Shown: positions 53,919-62,496 of the stretch, piece after piece
Position numbering within the stretch: position 1 is the first letter of the stretch
How the letters are laid out: each line of letters starts with the position of its first letter
Source of the DNA: Neorhizobium galegae
GTDB taxonomy: Bacteria > Pseudomonadota > Alphaproteobacteria > Rhizobiales > Rhizobiaceae
Direction of reading: 5' to 3'
Length of the DNA: 64,000 bases
Assembly (NCBI RefSeq): GCF_017877055.1
Contig: NZ_JAGIPG010000001.1
Location: 1,364,001-1,428,000 of the forward strand
The notes under the pieces: generated by a model
The model's input: only the letters and a program-made list of their open reading frames with translations
Databases searched by the model: none
Told to the model about the DNA's origin: nothing
Translations under genes and position numbers: made by a program

Positions 53919-54790
53919 TTCTGCCACCGTTCGGCGCGGCTGCGCAGCCAGATATAGAGGATGTTGGAAATGCCGGTGATGACGATCATGCCGAGGGCGA
54001 GCGCATAACCGAGATTGGGATTATGCAGCACGTCGCCACGGATCTGGGCGTAGAGCAGGATCGGCACGATGTTGAGCGAGGCACCGGTCAGCGCAAAGGC
54101 GGTCGCAATCGCGCCGAAAGCGTTGGCGAAAAGGAGGAGCGTGGCGCCCATCAGGCTCGGCCAGAGGATCGGCAGCACCACCATGCGCCAGTATTGCCAG
54201 GTGGACGCGCCAAGGATTTCGGATGCCTCGCGCCACTCCTTCTTCAATCCGTCCAGCGCCGGCGTCAGGATCAGTACCATCAGCGGGATCTGGAAGAACA
54301 TGTAGGTGATCGTCAGGCCGAAGAACGAGAGGAGGTTGAACCCCGTCGAATAGAGATTGAAGCCGAGCCAGTCCCGCATGAAGACCGTGACCAACCCGGT
54401 CCGACCAAGTGTCGCAAGGAAGGCGAAGGCGAGCGGCACGCCCGCGAAGTTCGACGCAACGCCCGAAAAGGTCAGCAGGCTGGAGCGGATCCAGGACGGC
54501 ACGCCGCCGAGCACGACCGCCCAGGCGAGGAAGAAGCCGATCAACGCGCCGCCGAGTGCAGACGCGACGGATACCCGGATACTGATCCAGTAGGCGCCGA
54601 GGATGGACGGCGAAAAGAGGTCGGCAATATTCTGAAACGTGAATTCGCCCGCCGGATTGAAGAAGGCGCCGACGATCAGATAGACCGTGGGAACAATCAG
54701 GAAGGCGAGCGCAAATAGCATGAACGGCACGATGCCGAGCCAGTCTATGACTGTCCGGCGGTCGATGAATGACGTGGAAGCGGTGGTCAT
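53915..54790 (-). CDS. ABC transporter permease (PotB type)
   Basis: This 291-aa inner-membrane protein has about six hydrophobic segments and the EAA loop WREASEILGASTWQYWRMVVLP. The chosen ATG at 54790 begins the conserved region; the longer frame upstream adds a sequence with no membrane or family features. It pairs with the PotC-type subunit directly downstream. The binding-protein gene precedes it by 71 bases. Confidence 0.92.
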   Translation of the reverse strand: MTTASTSFIDRRTVIDWLGIVPFMLFALAFLIVPTVYLIVGAFFNPAGEFTFQNIADLFSPSILGAYWISIRVSVASALGGALIGFFLAWAVVLGGVPSWIRSSLLTFSGVASNFAGVPLAFAFLATLGRTGLVTVFMRDWLGFNLYSTGFNLLSFFGLTITYMFFQIPLMVLILTPALDGLKKEWREASEILGASTWQYWRMVVLPILWPSLMGATLLLFANAFGAIATAFALTGASLNIVPILLYAQIRGDVLHNPNLGYALALGMIVITGISNILYIWLRSRAERWQK

Positions 54791-54861
54791 GAAGGCTGGC
54801 GATCCAGGGAAAACGGGAAAACTCCCGCGCCGGACGGCGCGGGAGGTCAATCTTGTTCCGA

Positions 54862-55968
54862 TTACTTTGCGACGTTGGCGCCGACCACGCTATCCCATTT
54901 CTTGGTGATGGTTTCCTTGGCGGCAGCCTGCTGGGCGAGCGTCGGGAATACGGCCTTCTCATAGGCTGCTGCCGGGGGCAGGGCGTCGAGCAGGTTCTTC
55001 GGGATCTTGTTGTTCTTGGCAAGATCGTTGAAGCGGATCGGGTGGCAATATCCCTTCAGCCAGCCGAGCTGACCTTCGTCGGAATAGAGGTATTCCATCC
55101 ACAGCTTGGCAGCGTTCGGATGCGGAGCGAAAGCGGAGATCGCCTGGACGTAGACGCCTGCAACGACGCCGCTTGCCGGAACCACGACCTCGAAGGGCGG
55201 GTTGCCCTTCAGGCTTTCGCCCCAGGACAGGGCGTTATAGTCCCAGGCGACGATGATCGGCGTCGTGCCCTGTGCGAACGGGGCGGCCTTGCCGGTGACC
55301 GGAACGAAATTGCCCTTCTTGTTGAGTTCCGCGAAGAACTTCAGGCCTTCGTCGCCGGCCTTGGCGGAGTCGCCGTTGGCGCCGGAGAGGCCGGCGGCAT
55401 AAACGCCCTGAACGGCCTGGTTGGCGCTGCGCGGATCGCCGGCGAGCGCGACGGCATTGGCGTAGTCGGACTTCAGGAGGTCGGGCCAGTCCTTCGGAGA
55501 GGTCTTGACGAGGTCCTTGTTCACCAGGAAGGCGAGAACGCCGTAATAGTCGCCGTACCAGTAACCGTCTGCATCCTTGGCGTCGGCCGGGATCGAATCC
55601 CAGGTGGAGACCTTGTAGGGCTGGATCAGGCCGTCGGCCTTGGCGGACGGGCCGAACGACAGGCCGACGTCGATGACGTCAGGAGCCTGCGGGCCCTTGT
55701 TGCCCTTGTTGGCCTTGATCGCTTCGATTTCGTCGCCCGAACCGGCATCCGGGTTCAGTTCGTTGACTTCGAGGCCGTACTTCGCCTTGAAGCCGGCGAT
55801 CACGTCGCCGTAGCCGCACCAGCTGTGGGGCAGGGCGATCGTGGTCAGCGTGCCTTCCTTCTTGGCGGCCGCGATCAGCTCGGCGCTCGGCTCGGCGGCG
55901 GCGATGGCGGTGGAGGCGACGACGAGGGCGGTCGTCAGGGAAAGAAGACGTTGGGTCTTGTTGGGCAC
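54862..55968 (-). CDS. ABC transporter extracellular solute-binding protein
   Basis: This 368-aa periplasmic receptor has a Sec signal peptide (about residues 1-25, ending AIAAAEP). The mature part belongs to the iron/polyamine/phosphonate class: LIAAAKKEGTLTTIALPHSWCGYGDVIAGF, then a hinge with YWYGDYYGVLAFLVNKDL and a closing VYVQAISAFAPHPNAAKLWMEY. The start is GTG, with AGGAGGA five bases before it. It is the first gene of the importer operon and lies next to the RpiR regulator, on the same strand. The ligand could be a polyamine, a phosphonate or another amine. Confidence 0.92.
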   Translation of the reverse strand: MPNKTQRLLSLTTALVVASTAIAAAEPSAELIAAAKKEGTLTTIALPHSWCGYGDVIAGFKAKYGLEVNELNPDAGSGDEIEAIKANKGNKGPQAPDVIDVGLSFGPSAKADGLIQPYKVSTWDSIPADAKDADGYWYGDYYGVLAFLVNKDLVKTSPKDWPDLLKSDYANAVALAGDPRSANQAVQGVYAAGLSGANGDSAKAGDEGLKFFAELNKKGNFVPVTGKAAPFAQGTTPIIVAWDYNALSWGESLKGNPPFEVVVPASGVVAGVYVQAISAFAPHPNAAKLWMEYLYSDEGQLGWLKGYCHPIRFNDLAKNNKIPKNLLDALPPAAAYEKAVFPTLAQQAAAKETITKKWDSVVGANVAK

Positions 55969-56115
55969 GGTATCCTCCTAGGGGTTCAGGTCGTGTGGTC
56001 CGGATCGTTCGGCGCGACTCGTAGAGCCAGTTTATGTATCGTATATGACAGGCCGGAGGATGAGCGGTTGCTCATAAGCCCCCGGAATTACCGGCATATT
56101 TCTTGACCCCGACTG

Positions 56116-57006
56116 TCAATCGGGACGGCCCTGGCGGCCCGGCCGGCGGAACAGCATCGTCCGCTCGAAGAGGCCTTCCAGAGAGTTCATGCGTTCGCGG
56201 GTTTCCTCCCAGGTTGCGCTCTGCACCGCCTCGATCAGCGCCTCGACGACGAACAGGGTGATGACGGAGCTGTCCCAGGCCGAGGGCGCCTCGATCCGCA
56301 CCTTGAATGTGTGTTGCGCGTGCTTGGCGACGGGCGAGGCCCAGACGTCGGTCAGCAAGACGATGACGACGCCGTTGGCCCGTGCGGCCTCTGCCAGCGT
56401 CGCCATCTCCTGCTCGTAGCGGCGGATATCGAAGATCACCAGCACGTCGCCGGCACTCATGTTCAGAACATGCTGCGGCCAGGAACTGGAATTGGTGGAG
56501 ATCAGGGTCGTCTTCGGGCGGATGACCTGCATGTGGGTGAAGAAATACTCGGCCAGCGCCCCGGTGATGCGGCCGCCGACGAAGTAGATGCCCCGATTGC
56601 GATCACGCAGAAGTGCGGCCGCGCCCTCGAAAGTCGTGGTGTCGAGATCCGAAAGCGTGTCGCGCAGATTGGCGGTGATGGCGTCGGCGAAGCGGTTGAG
56701 GATATGCGTGCCGGGCGCATTGGAGGCCCAGCGGTCGTGCTTGGCGATCGGATTGGAGATCGTTGCCTCGAGCTCCTGGTGGAGATGCGACTGGAATTCC
56801 GGATAGCCCTTGTAGCCGAGCTTCTGCACCATGCGTGCCACCGTCGGCGTCGAAACGCCGGCGTTCTCCGCGATCACAGTGATGCTGCCGAGCCCCGACA
56901 CCGGATAGTTCTCCAATAGGCTGTCCGCCAACTGTTTTTCCGCACGCGTCAGGCCGTCGTAACGAACGCGAATGACATCTGATACGGTGCGTGCAGTTGG
57001 TGGCAC
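56116..57006 (-). CDS. RpiR/MurR-family transcriptional regulator
   Basis: This 296-aa regulator has an N-terminal RpiR helix-turn-helix (about residues 15-85: LTRAEKQLADSLLENYP, AGVSTPTVARMVQKLGYKGYPEF) and a C-terminal SIS domain (about 120-260: GIYFVGGRITGALAEYF, DVLVIFDIRRYEQEM, VIVLLTDV). SIS domains bind phosphosugars or related compounds. I chose the GTG at 57006, with GGAGGGA nine bases upstream. A longer frame to an ATG at 57075 would run over a palindrome that looks like an operator. It lies between the ABC importer (same strand) and the divergent amidohydrolase-to-alcohol dehydrogenase operon, so it probably controls one or both. Confidence 0.88.
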   Translation of the reverse strand: MPPTARTVSDVIRVRYDGLTRAEKQLADSLLENYPVSGLGSITVIAENAGVSTPTVARMVQKLGYKGYPEFQSHLHQELEATISNPIAKHDRWASNAPGTHILNRFADAITANLRDTLSDLDTTTFEGAAALLRDRNRGIYFVGGRITGALAEYFFTHMQVIRPKTTLISTNSSSWPQHVLNMSAGDVLVIFDIRRYEQEMATLAEAARANGVVIVLLTDVWASPVAKHAQHTFKVRIEAPSAWDSSVITLFVVEALIEAVQSATWEETRERMNSLEGLFERTMLFRRPGRQGRPD

Positions 57007-57049
57007 GAAAGCTGTTCCCTCCGGTCTTCGCCGGTTTATGACACGAGTT

Positions 57050-57061
57050 AAAAGTACTTTT
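57050..57061. promoter_or_regulatory. Palindrome AAAAGTACTTTT, candidate RpiR operator
   Basis: A perfect 12-bp inverted repeat sits in the divergent region between the RpiR gene and the amidohydrolase gene, 44 bases before the RpiR GTG and 118 before the other start. Inference from position and symmetry. Confidence 0.45.
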
Positions 57062-57178
57062 GTGACAGGTGTCAATGGAGCGGGTGAAGAGAAATTTTCA
57101 GAATCACGTTGACGGCAGCCGGAAAGTGAAGAATTCTCTTCTTAATCCAATTTAAACGATTTTTTCCGGAAGGCGTTG

Positions 57179-57955
57179 ATGCTGGTCCAGTCGGAATTCT
57201 TCACGGAGGCGGATGGCGAGCCCGTCGCGGTGGACAATACCGGCGGCCGCGGAGACGTGCTTCTCGTCTGCGAACACGCCTCGCGCCGCCTGCCGGAACG
57301 GTATGGCGATCTGGGGCTTTCCGCGGATGCGCTTGCCTCGCACATCGCCTGGGATCCGGGAGCGCTTGCCGTCTCCCGGCTGATGTCGAAGAGCCTCGAC
57401 GCGACGCTGATCCACCAGCGGTTTTCGCGGCTCATCTACGACTGCAACCGGCCGCCGGATTCGCCCGCAGCGATCCGCGACGTGTCCGAGATCTTCCGGA
57501 TCCCCGGCAACGAGAACCTGACCGAGGCGGAGAAATCGCGCCGGACCACGGCTCTCTATCTGCCGTTCCACGGCCGGATCCGCGAGGAGATCGCGGCGCG
57601 GCGGGCGAGGGGGCTGCAGACGGTGCTCGTCACCATTCACAGCTTCACGCCGGTCTATTTCGGCAAGGAGCGGCCTGTCGAGATCGGCGTGCTTCACGAT
57701 ACCGACAGCCGGCTTGCCGACCGGGTGCTGCAGGCCGCATCCGATACGCATCTCTACCGCGTCGAGCGCAACGAGCCTTACGGGCCGGCGGACGGCGTGA
57801 CGCACACGCTGGAGGTCCACGCCTTGCCGGCAGGGCTTCTCAACGTGATGATCGAAATCAGGAACGATCTCATAACAGACGAAACCGGCCAGGGGGTCGT
57901 GGCCGATTTCTTGACAGGATTGCTGCGGGAAAGCCTCGCAGACGTCCAAAGATAA
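57179..57955 (+). CDS. N-formylglutamate amidohydrolase family protein
   Basis: This 258-aa protein matches the N-formylglutamate amidohydrolase (HutG-type) fold: LLVCEHASRRLPERYG near residue 29, IAWDPGALAVSRLMS near 56, FSRLIYDCNRPPD near 82 and VTIHSFTPVYFG near 150. The acidic and histidine residues in these blocks form the zinc site. HutG removes formate from N-formylglutamate, the last step of one histidine pathway, but no other hut gene is here. In this operon, with a glutamine-synthetase-like ligase, it could instead hydrolyse a gamma-glutamyl amide. GGAAGG precedes the ATG. Confidence 0.88.
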   Translation: MLVQSEFFTEADGEPVAVDNTGGRGDVLLVCEHASRRLPERYGDLGLSADALASHIAWDPGALAVSRLMSKSLDATLIHQRFSRLIYDCNRPPDSPAAIRDVSEIFRIPGNENLTEAEKSRRTTALYLPFHGRIREEIAARRARGLQTVLVTIHSFTPVYFGKERPVEIGVLHDTDSRLADRVLQAASDTHLYRVERNEPYGPADGVTHTLEVHALPAGLLNVMIEIRNDLITDETGQGVVADFLTGLLRESLADVQR

Positions 57956-58058
57956 AAGACCCGGGGAGCAGCAGCTCGCATGCCCGCGGTGGATTTCCGC
58001 GGGAAGGACAAACCGGATGGCCGCGATGGCGCGGTCTTTCTGCCAACAGGGGGAAGTC

Positions 58059-59609
58059 ATGTCCGAGTATACCGAAGGCGACAAAAAGCAGGATATTCAT
58101 ATCCTGCATTCCATGGGCTATGCGCAGGAGCTCGAGCGTCGCATGAGCTCGTTTTCCAACTTTGCAATTTCGTTTTCCATCATCTGCATTCTCTCCGGCG
58201 GCATCAACTCGCTGGGGCAGGCGACTGCCGGCGCCGGCGGTGCGGCAATCGGCATCGGCTGGCCGCTCGGCTGCCTGATTTCCGGCATCTTCGCGCTCGG
58301 GCTGGCGCAGATCGGCTCGGCCTATCCAACGGCGGGCGGCCTCTATCACTGGGGTTCCATCCTCGGCAACCGCTTTACCGGCTGGCTTTCCGCCTGGCTC
58401 AACCTGCTCGGTCTCGTCACCGTGCTCGGCGCCATCAATGTCGGGACGTTCTATTTCTTCTTCGGCGCCTTCGGGCCGGCTTTCGGCATCGAGGATACGC
58501 TGACGCATCGCGTGGTTTTCGTTGCCCTCATCACCGGGCTGCAGGCCGGCATCAATCATTTCGGCATAGGTCTGACGGCGAAACTCACCGACTTTTCCGG
58601 CTATCTGATCTTCGCGACCGCGATCCTCCTGACGATCGCATGCCTTATCGCAGCCCCCGGCTTCGATTTCGCGCGGCTCTTCACCTTCGCCAACTATACC
58701 GGCACTGAGGGGGCGGCGCTCGTCTGGCCGAACAGCGTGTCCGGCGTGATGGCATTCCTTCTCGGCCTGCTCCTGCCGATCTACACGATCACCGGTTATG
58801 ACGCCTCGGCCCATACATCCGAGGAGACCGTCAAGGCGGCGGAATCCGTGCCGCGCGGCATGGTCTCGGCCGTCGTATGGTCCGCCGTGTTCGGCTACAT
58901 CATGCTGTGCGCCTTCGTACTGATGATTCCCAACATGGATGATGCGGCCAAGCAGGGCTGGAACGTGTTCTTCTGGGCGATGGACGCGCAGATGAACCCG
59001 ACCGTGAAGAGCATCCTGTATTTCCTGATCTTCATCTCGCAGCTGCTGTGCGGCCTGGCCACCGTCACGTCGGTATCGCGGATGATCTTCGCCTTCTCGC
59101 GCGACAAGGGCCTGCCTGCGTCGTCGGTGCTCGCCAAGGTCAGCCCGAAATACCGTTCGCCCGTCGCGGCGATCTGGACCGGCTCCATCCTCGCCGTCCT
59201 GTTCGTCTGGTTCACCTCGGCGATCACCATTGCCGGCACGCCGGCCTATTCGATCGTCGTGTCCTGCACGGTCATCTTCCTGTTCCTGTCCTTCGCTCTG
59301 CCGATCGCGCTCGGGCTGTTCACCATCGGCACGGCGAAATGGCCAAGCATGGGTCCCTGGAACATGGGTATTCCGGTCTACCGGCTGGTCGCCATCCTGG
59401 CGATCATCTCGATGATCGTCATCTTCTTCATCGGCATCCAGCCGCCGAACGACTGGGCGCTCGAAATCACCGTCGGCTTCCTGGTGCTGACCGGAATCGT
59501 CTGGTTCGCCTTCGAGAACCGGCGTTTCATGGGGCCGCCGATCGGCGATGCCATCGCAAAGCGGCAGGCCGAGATCGCTGCTGCGGAAGCGGCTGTCGGA
59601 GAAACGTAA
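58059..59609 (+). CDS. APC-family amino acid/amine permease
   Basis: This 516-aa inner-membrane protein has about twelve hydrophobic segments and the APC signature: SFSNFAISFSIICILSGGINS at the first helix, YPTAGGLYHWGSILGN near residue 90, GYDASAHTSEETVKAAESVPRG near 250. The group of fungal and bacterial GABA/choline-like permeases shows this pattern; the ethanolamine permease is also in the APC superfamily. AGGGGGAAG precedes the ATG at 58059. It is followed by the ligase gene on the same strand, so it probably imports that ligase's amine substrate. Confidence 0.92.
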   Translation: MSEYTEGDKKQDIHILHSMGYAQELERRMSSFSNFAISFSIICILSGGINSLGQATAGAGGAAIGIGWPLGCLISGIFALGLAQIGSAYPTAGGLYHWGSILGNRFTGWLSAWLNLLGLVTVLGAINVGTFYFFFGAFGPAFGIEDTLTHRVVFVALITGLQAGINHFGIGLTAKLTDFSGYLIFATAILLTIACLIAAPGFDFARLFTFANYTGTEGAALVWPNSVSGVMAFLLGLLLPIYTITGYDASAHTSEETVKAAESVPRGMVSAVVWSAVFGYIMLCAFVLMIPNMDDAAKQGWNVFFWAMDAQMNPTVKSILYFLIFISQLLCGLATVTSVSRMIFAFSRDKGLPASSVLAKVSPKYRSPVAAIWTGSILAVLFVWFTSAITIAGTPAYSIVVSCTVIFLFLSFALPIALGLFTIGTAKWPSMGPWNMGIPVYRLVAILAIISMIVIFFIGIQPPNDWALEITVGFLVLTGIVWFAFENRRFMGPPIGDAIAKRQAEIAAAEAAVGET

Positions 59610-59697
59610 GCGCGACCGGGCTTAACGCCCCAATGATCCCGCCGCCACGACACTCGAAAGGTTGTGGCGGTTCACCCTTTTGAAACGGATGTGAGGC

Positions 59698-61068
59698 ATG
59701 ACCCCGATTTACTCTTTCGACGATCTGAAACGCGACGTCGCCGATGGCCGCATAGATACGATTATCGCCGCCCAGGTGGACATGCAGGGCCGCCTGATGG
59801 GAAAGCGGTTCCAGGCGGAATATTTCGTCGAGAGCGCCTATAAGGAGACCCATAGCTGCAATTACCTGCTTGCCACCGATATCGAGATGGAGACCATTTC
59901 CGGCTACAAGGCGACGAGCTGGGAGCAGGGCTACGGCGACTACACGATGAAGCCGGATCTCTCGACATTGCGGAAACTGCCCTGGCTGGAAGGTACGGCG
60001 CTGGTTCTCTGCGACGTGCTCGACCATCACACCCATGCCGAAGTGCCGCATTCGCCGCGCGCCATCCTGAAGGCTCAGGTGAAGCGGCTGGAAGCGATGG
60101 GCATGTCCGCCTTCATGGCGACCGAACTCGAATTCTTCCTGTTCGACCAGACCTATGACCAGGCCCGCGAAAGCGGCTACCGCAACCTCAAGCTCGCGAG
60201 CGGCTACAACGAGGATTACCACATCTTCCAGACCACCAAGGAAGAGGAGGTCATGCGGGCAATCCGCACCGGGCTGCAGGGCGCCGGCATTCCGGTCGAG
60301 AATTCCAAGGGCGAGGCATCGGCCGGCCAGGAGGAAATCAACGTGCGTTATGCCGATGCGCTGACCATGGCCGACCGGCACGTGATCATCAAGAATGCGG
60401 CCAAGGAGATCGCCTGGGGCAAGGGCAAGGCGATCACCTTCCTCGCGAAGTGGAACTATGCGGCTGCCGGCAGCTCGTCCCACATCCACCAGTCGCTGTG
60501 GAGCGCCGACGGAAGCGAGCCGCTGTTCTTCGACAAGGACGGCGAGCACGGCATGTCTGACCTGATGAAACATTATATCGCGGGGCTGCTCGCCCATGCG
60601 GGCGAGATCACCTACTTCCTGGCGCCCTATATCAATTCCTACAAGCGTTTCATGGCCGGCACGTTCGCGCCGACCAAGGCCGTCTGGTCGAAGGACAACC
60701 GCACCGCCGGCTACCGTCTCTGTGGCGAGGCCAGCAAGGGGATTCGCATCGAATGCCGCGTCGGCGGTTCCGACCTCAACCCCTATCTTGCCATGGCGGC
60801 GCTGATCGCTGCCGGAATCGACGGCATCGAGAAGAAGATGGCGCTGGAGCCGGCCTTCGTCGGCGACGCCTATGGCGGGAAGGATATTCGCGAAATCCCG
60901 AAAACGTTGCGCGATGCGGTCGATCTGATGAACGGATCGGAACTTCTGCGTTCCGCCTTCGGCAGCGACGTCATCGACCACTATGTCCGCGCCGGCCAAT
61001 GGGAGCAGGAGGAATACGACCGCCGCGTGACGGATTGGGAAGTGGCGAGAGGGTTCGAGAGGGTGTAG
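59698..61068 (+). CDS. Glutamine-synthetase-like gamma-glutamylamide synthetase
   Basis: This 456-aa protein has the glutamine synthetase beta-grasp N-terminus (about residues 1-110) and the catalytic barrel (about 115-440): TELEFFLFDQ with metal-binding glutamates, EINVRYADAL, AGSSSHIHQSLW and the glutamate/ATP loop around NRTAGYRLCG and RIECRVGGSDLNPYLAMAA. It lacks the adenylylation tyrosine region of GlnA and is closer to PuuA/IpuC-type enzymes that ligate glutamate to an amine using ATP. The amine may be ethanolamine, a polyamine or another amino alcohol; the downstream alcohol dehydrogenase favours an amino alcohol. Confidence 0.88.
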   Translation: MTPIYSFDDLKRDVADGRIDTIIAAQVDMQGRLMGKRFQAEYFVESAYKETHSCNYLLATDIEMETISGYKATSWEQGYGDYTMKPDLSTLRKLPWLEGTALVLCDVLDHHTHAEVPHSPRAILKAQVKRLEAMGMSAFMATELEFFLFDQTYDQARESGYRNLKLASGYNEDYHIFQTTKEEEVMRAIRTGLQGAGIPVENSKGEASAGQEEINVRYADALTMADRHVIIKNAAKEIAWGKGKAITFLAKWNYAAAGSSSHIHQSLWSADGSEPLFFDKDGEHGMSDLMKHYIAGLLAHAGEITYFLAPYINSYKRFMAGTFAPTKAVWSKDNRTAGYRLCGEASKGIRIECRVGGSDLNPYLAMAALIAAGIDGIEKKMALEPAFVGDAYGGKDIREIPKTLRDAVDLMNGSELLRSAFGSDVIDHYVRAGQWEQEEYDRRVTDWEVARGFERV

Positions 61069-61110
61069 ACCTCTCCGCACACATTACAATCAGCAATGGG
61101 AATACCGATC

Positions 61111-62496
61111 ATGACGATGATCCAATGTATCTCGCCGGTCGACGGCTCGGTCTATGCCGAACGTCCGGCCATGTCGCCGGAGGCTGCGGCGGAGGCCGTT
61201 GGGCGCGCCCGCGCGGCTCAGAAGGTCTGGGCGAAGCGGCCGCTCGAAGAGCGTGTCCAGCTGGTGCTGAAAGGCGTTGCGCGCCTCAATGAGATGGTCG
61301 ACGAGGTGGTGCCGGAGCTTGCCTGGATGATGGGCCGGCCGGTGCGTTACGGCGGCGAGTTCAAGGGGTTCAACGAGCGTTCCAACTATGTGGCGTCGAT
61401 TGCGGCGGATGCGCTGGCACCTTTGCGCGTCGAGGACAGCGCTACGTTCGAACGGCGCATCGAACGCGAGCCGCATGGCGTCGTGTTCGTCATCGCGCCC
61501 TGGAACTATCCTTATATGACGGCGATCAACACGGTCGCGCCGGCGCTGATGGCAGGCAATACCGTTGTGCTGAAACACGCCGCTCAGACGCTGCTCGTCG
61601 GCGAGCGCATGGTGCGTGCCTTCGTTGAGGCCGGCGTTCCGGAGGATGTCTTCCAGAATATCTTCCTCGACCACGCGACGACGGCCAGGCTGATTTCGGA
61701 AGGGATGTTCAACTTCATCAATTTCACGGGCTCGGTCGAGGGCGGACGTTCGATCGAGCGGGCCGCCGCCGGTACGTTTACCGGCATAGGGCTCGAACTC
61801 GGCGGCAAGGACCCCGGTTATGTGATGGAGGACGCCGATCTCGATGCCGCCGTCGATACGCTGATGGATGGTGCGACATACAATTCCGGGCAGTGCTGCT
61901 GCGGCATCGAGCGCATCTACGTGCATGAATCGCTTTATGATTCCTTCGTCGAAAAGTCGGTCGCCTGGGTGTCGAACTACAAGCTCGGCAATCCGCTCGA
62001 CAAGGAAACGACGCTCGGGCCGATGGCCAACAAGCGGTTCGCCAAGGTTGTGCGCCAGCAGATCGCTGACGCGGTGGCGAGCGGCGCCAGGGCTCTGGTT
62101 GATCCGAAGCTTTTCCCGGCCGATGACGGCGGCGCTTATCTTGCGCCGCAGGTATTGGTTGACGTCGATCACTCCATGGAGATCATGCGCGAAGAGACTT
62201 TTGGCCCGGCTGTCGGCATCATGAAGGTGAAGAGTGACGACGAGGCGATCGGCTATATGAACGACAGCCGCTACGGGCTGACGGCGTCGCTCTGGACGCC
62301 GGATGTCGATCGCGCCAACCGGATCGGCAGCCAGCTCGAAACCGGTACGGTGTTCATGAACCGCGCCGATTATCTCGATCCGGCGCTGGTCTGGACCGGC
62401 GTCAAGGAAACCGGGCGGGGCGGCTCGCTCTCCGTGCTCGGCTTCCACAACCTGACCCGCCCGAAATCCTACCACCTGAAGAAGGTCACGAAATGA
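61111..62496 (+). CDS. NAD(P)-dependent aldehyde dehydrogenase
   Basis: This 461-aa cytoplasmic enzyme oxidises an aldehyde to an acid. The motifs are VIAPWNYPYMTAIN (cofactor entrance), FTGSVEGGR, the general base in LELGGKDPGYV and the nucleophile in NSGQCCCGIERIYV. The unusual run of three cysteines at the active site is worth noting; the middle position matches the usual catalytic cysteine. An ATG at 61096 is also in frame. Its stop overlaps the start of the alcohol dehydrogenase gene (ATGA), which suggests that the two enzymes act one after the other on the same compound. Confidence 0.94.
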   Translation: MTMIQCISPVDGSVYAERPAMSPEAAAEAVGRARAAQKVWAKRPLEERVQLVLKGVARLNEMVDEVVPELAWMMGRPVRYGGEFKGFNERSNYVASIAADALAPLRVEDSATFERRIEREPHGVVFVIAPWNYPYMTAINTVAPALMAGNTVVLKHAAQTLLVGERMVRAFVEAGVPEDVFQNIFLDHATTARLISEGMFNFINFTGSVEGGRSIERAAAGTFTGIGLELGGKDPGYVMEDADLDAAVDTLMDGATYNSGQCCCGIERIYVHESLYDSFVEKSVAWVSNYKLGNPLDKETTLGPMANKRFAKVVRQQIADAVASGARALVDPKLFPADDGGAYLAPQVLVDVDHSMEIMREETFGPAVGIMKVKSDDEAIGYMNDSRYGLTASLWTPDVDRANRIGSQLETGTVFMNRADYLDPALVWTGVKETGRGGSLSVLGFHNLTRPKSYHLKKVTK

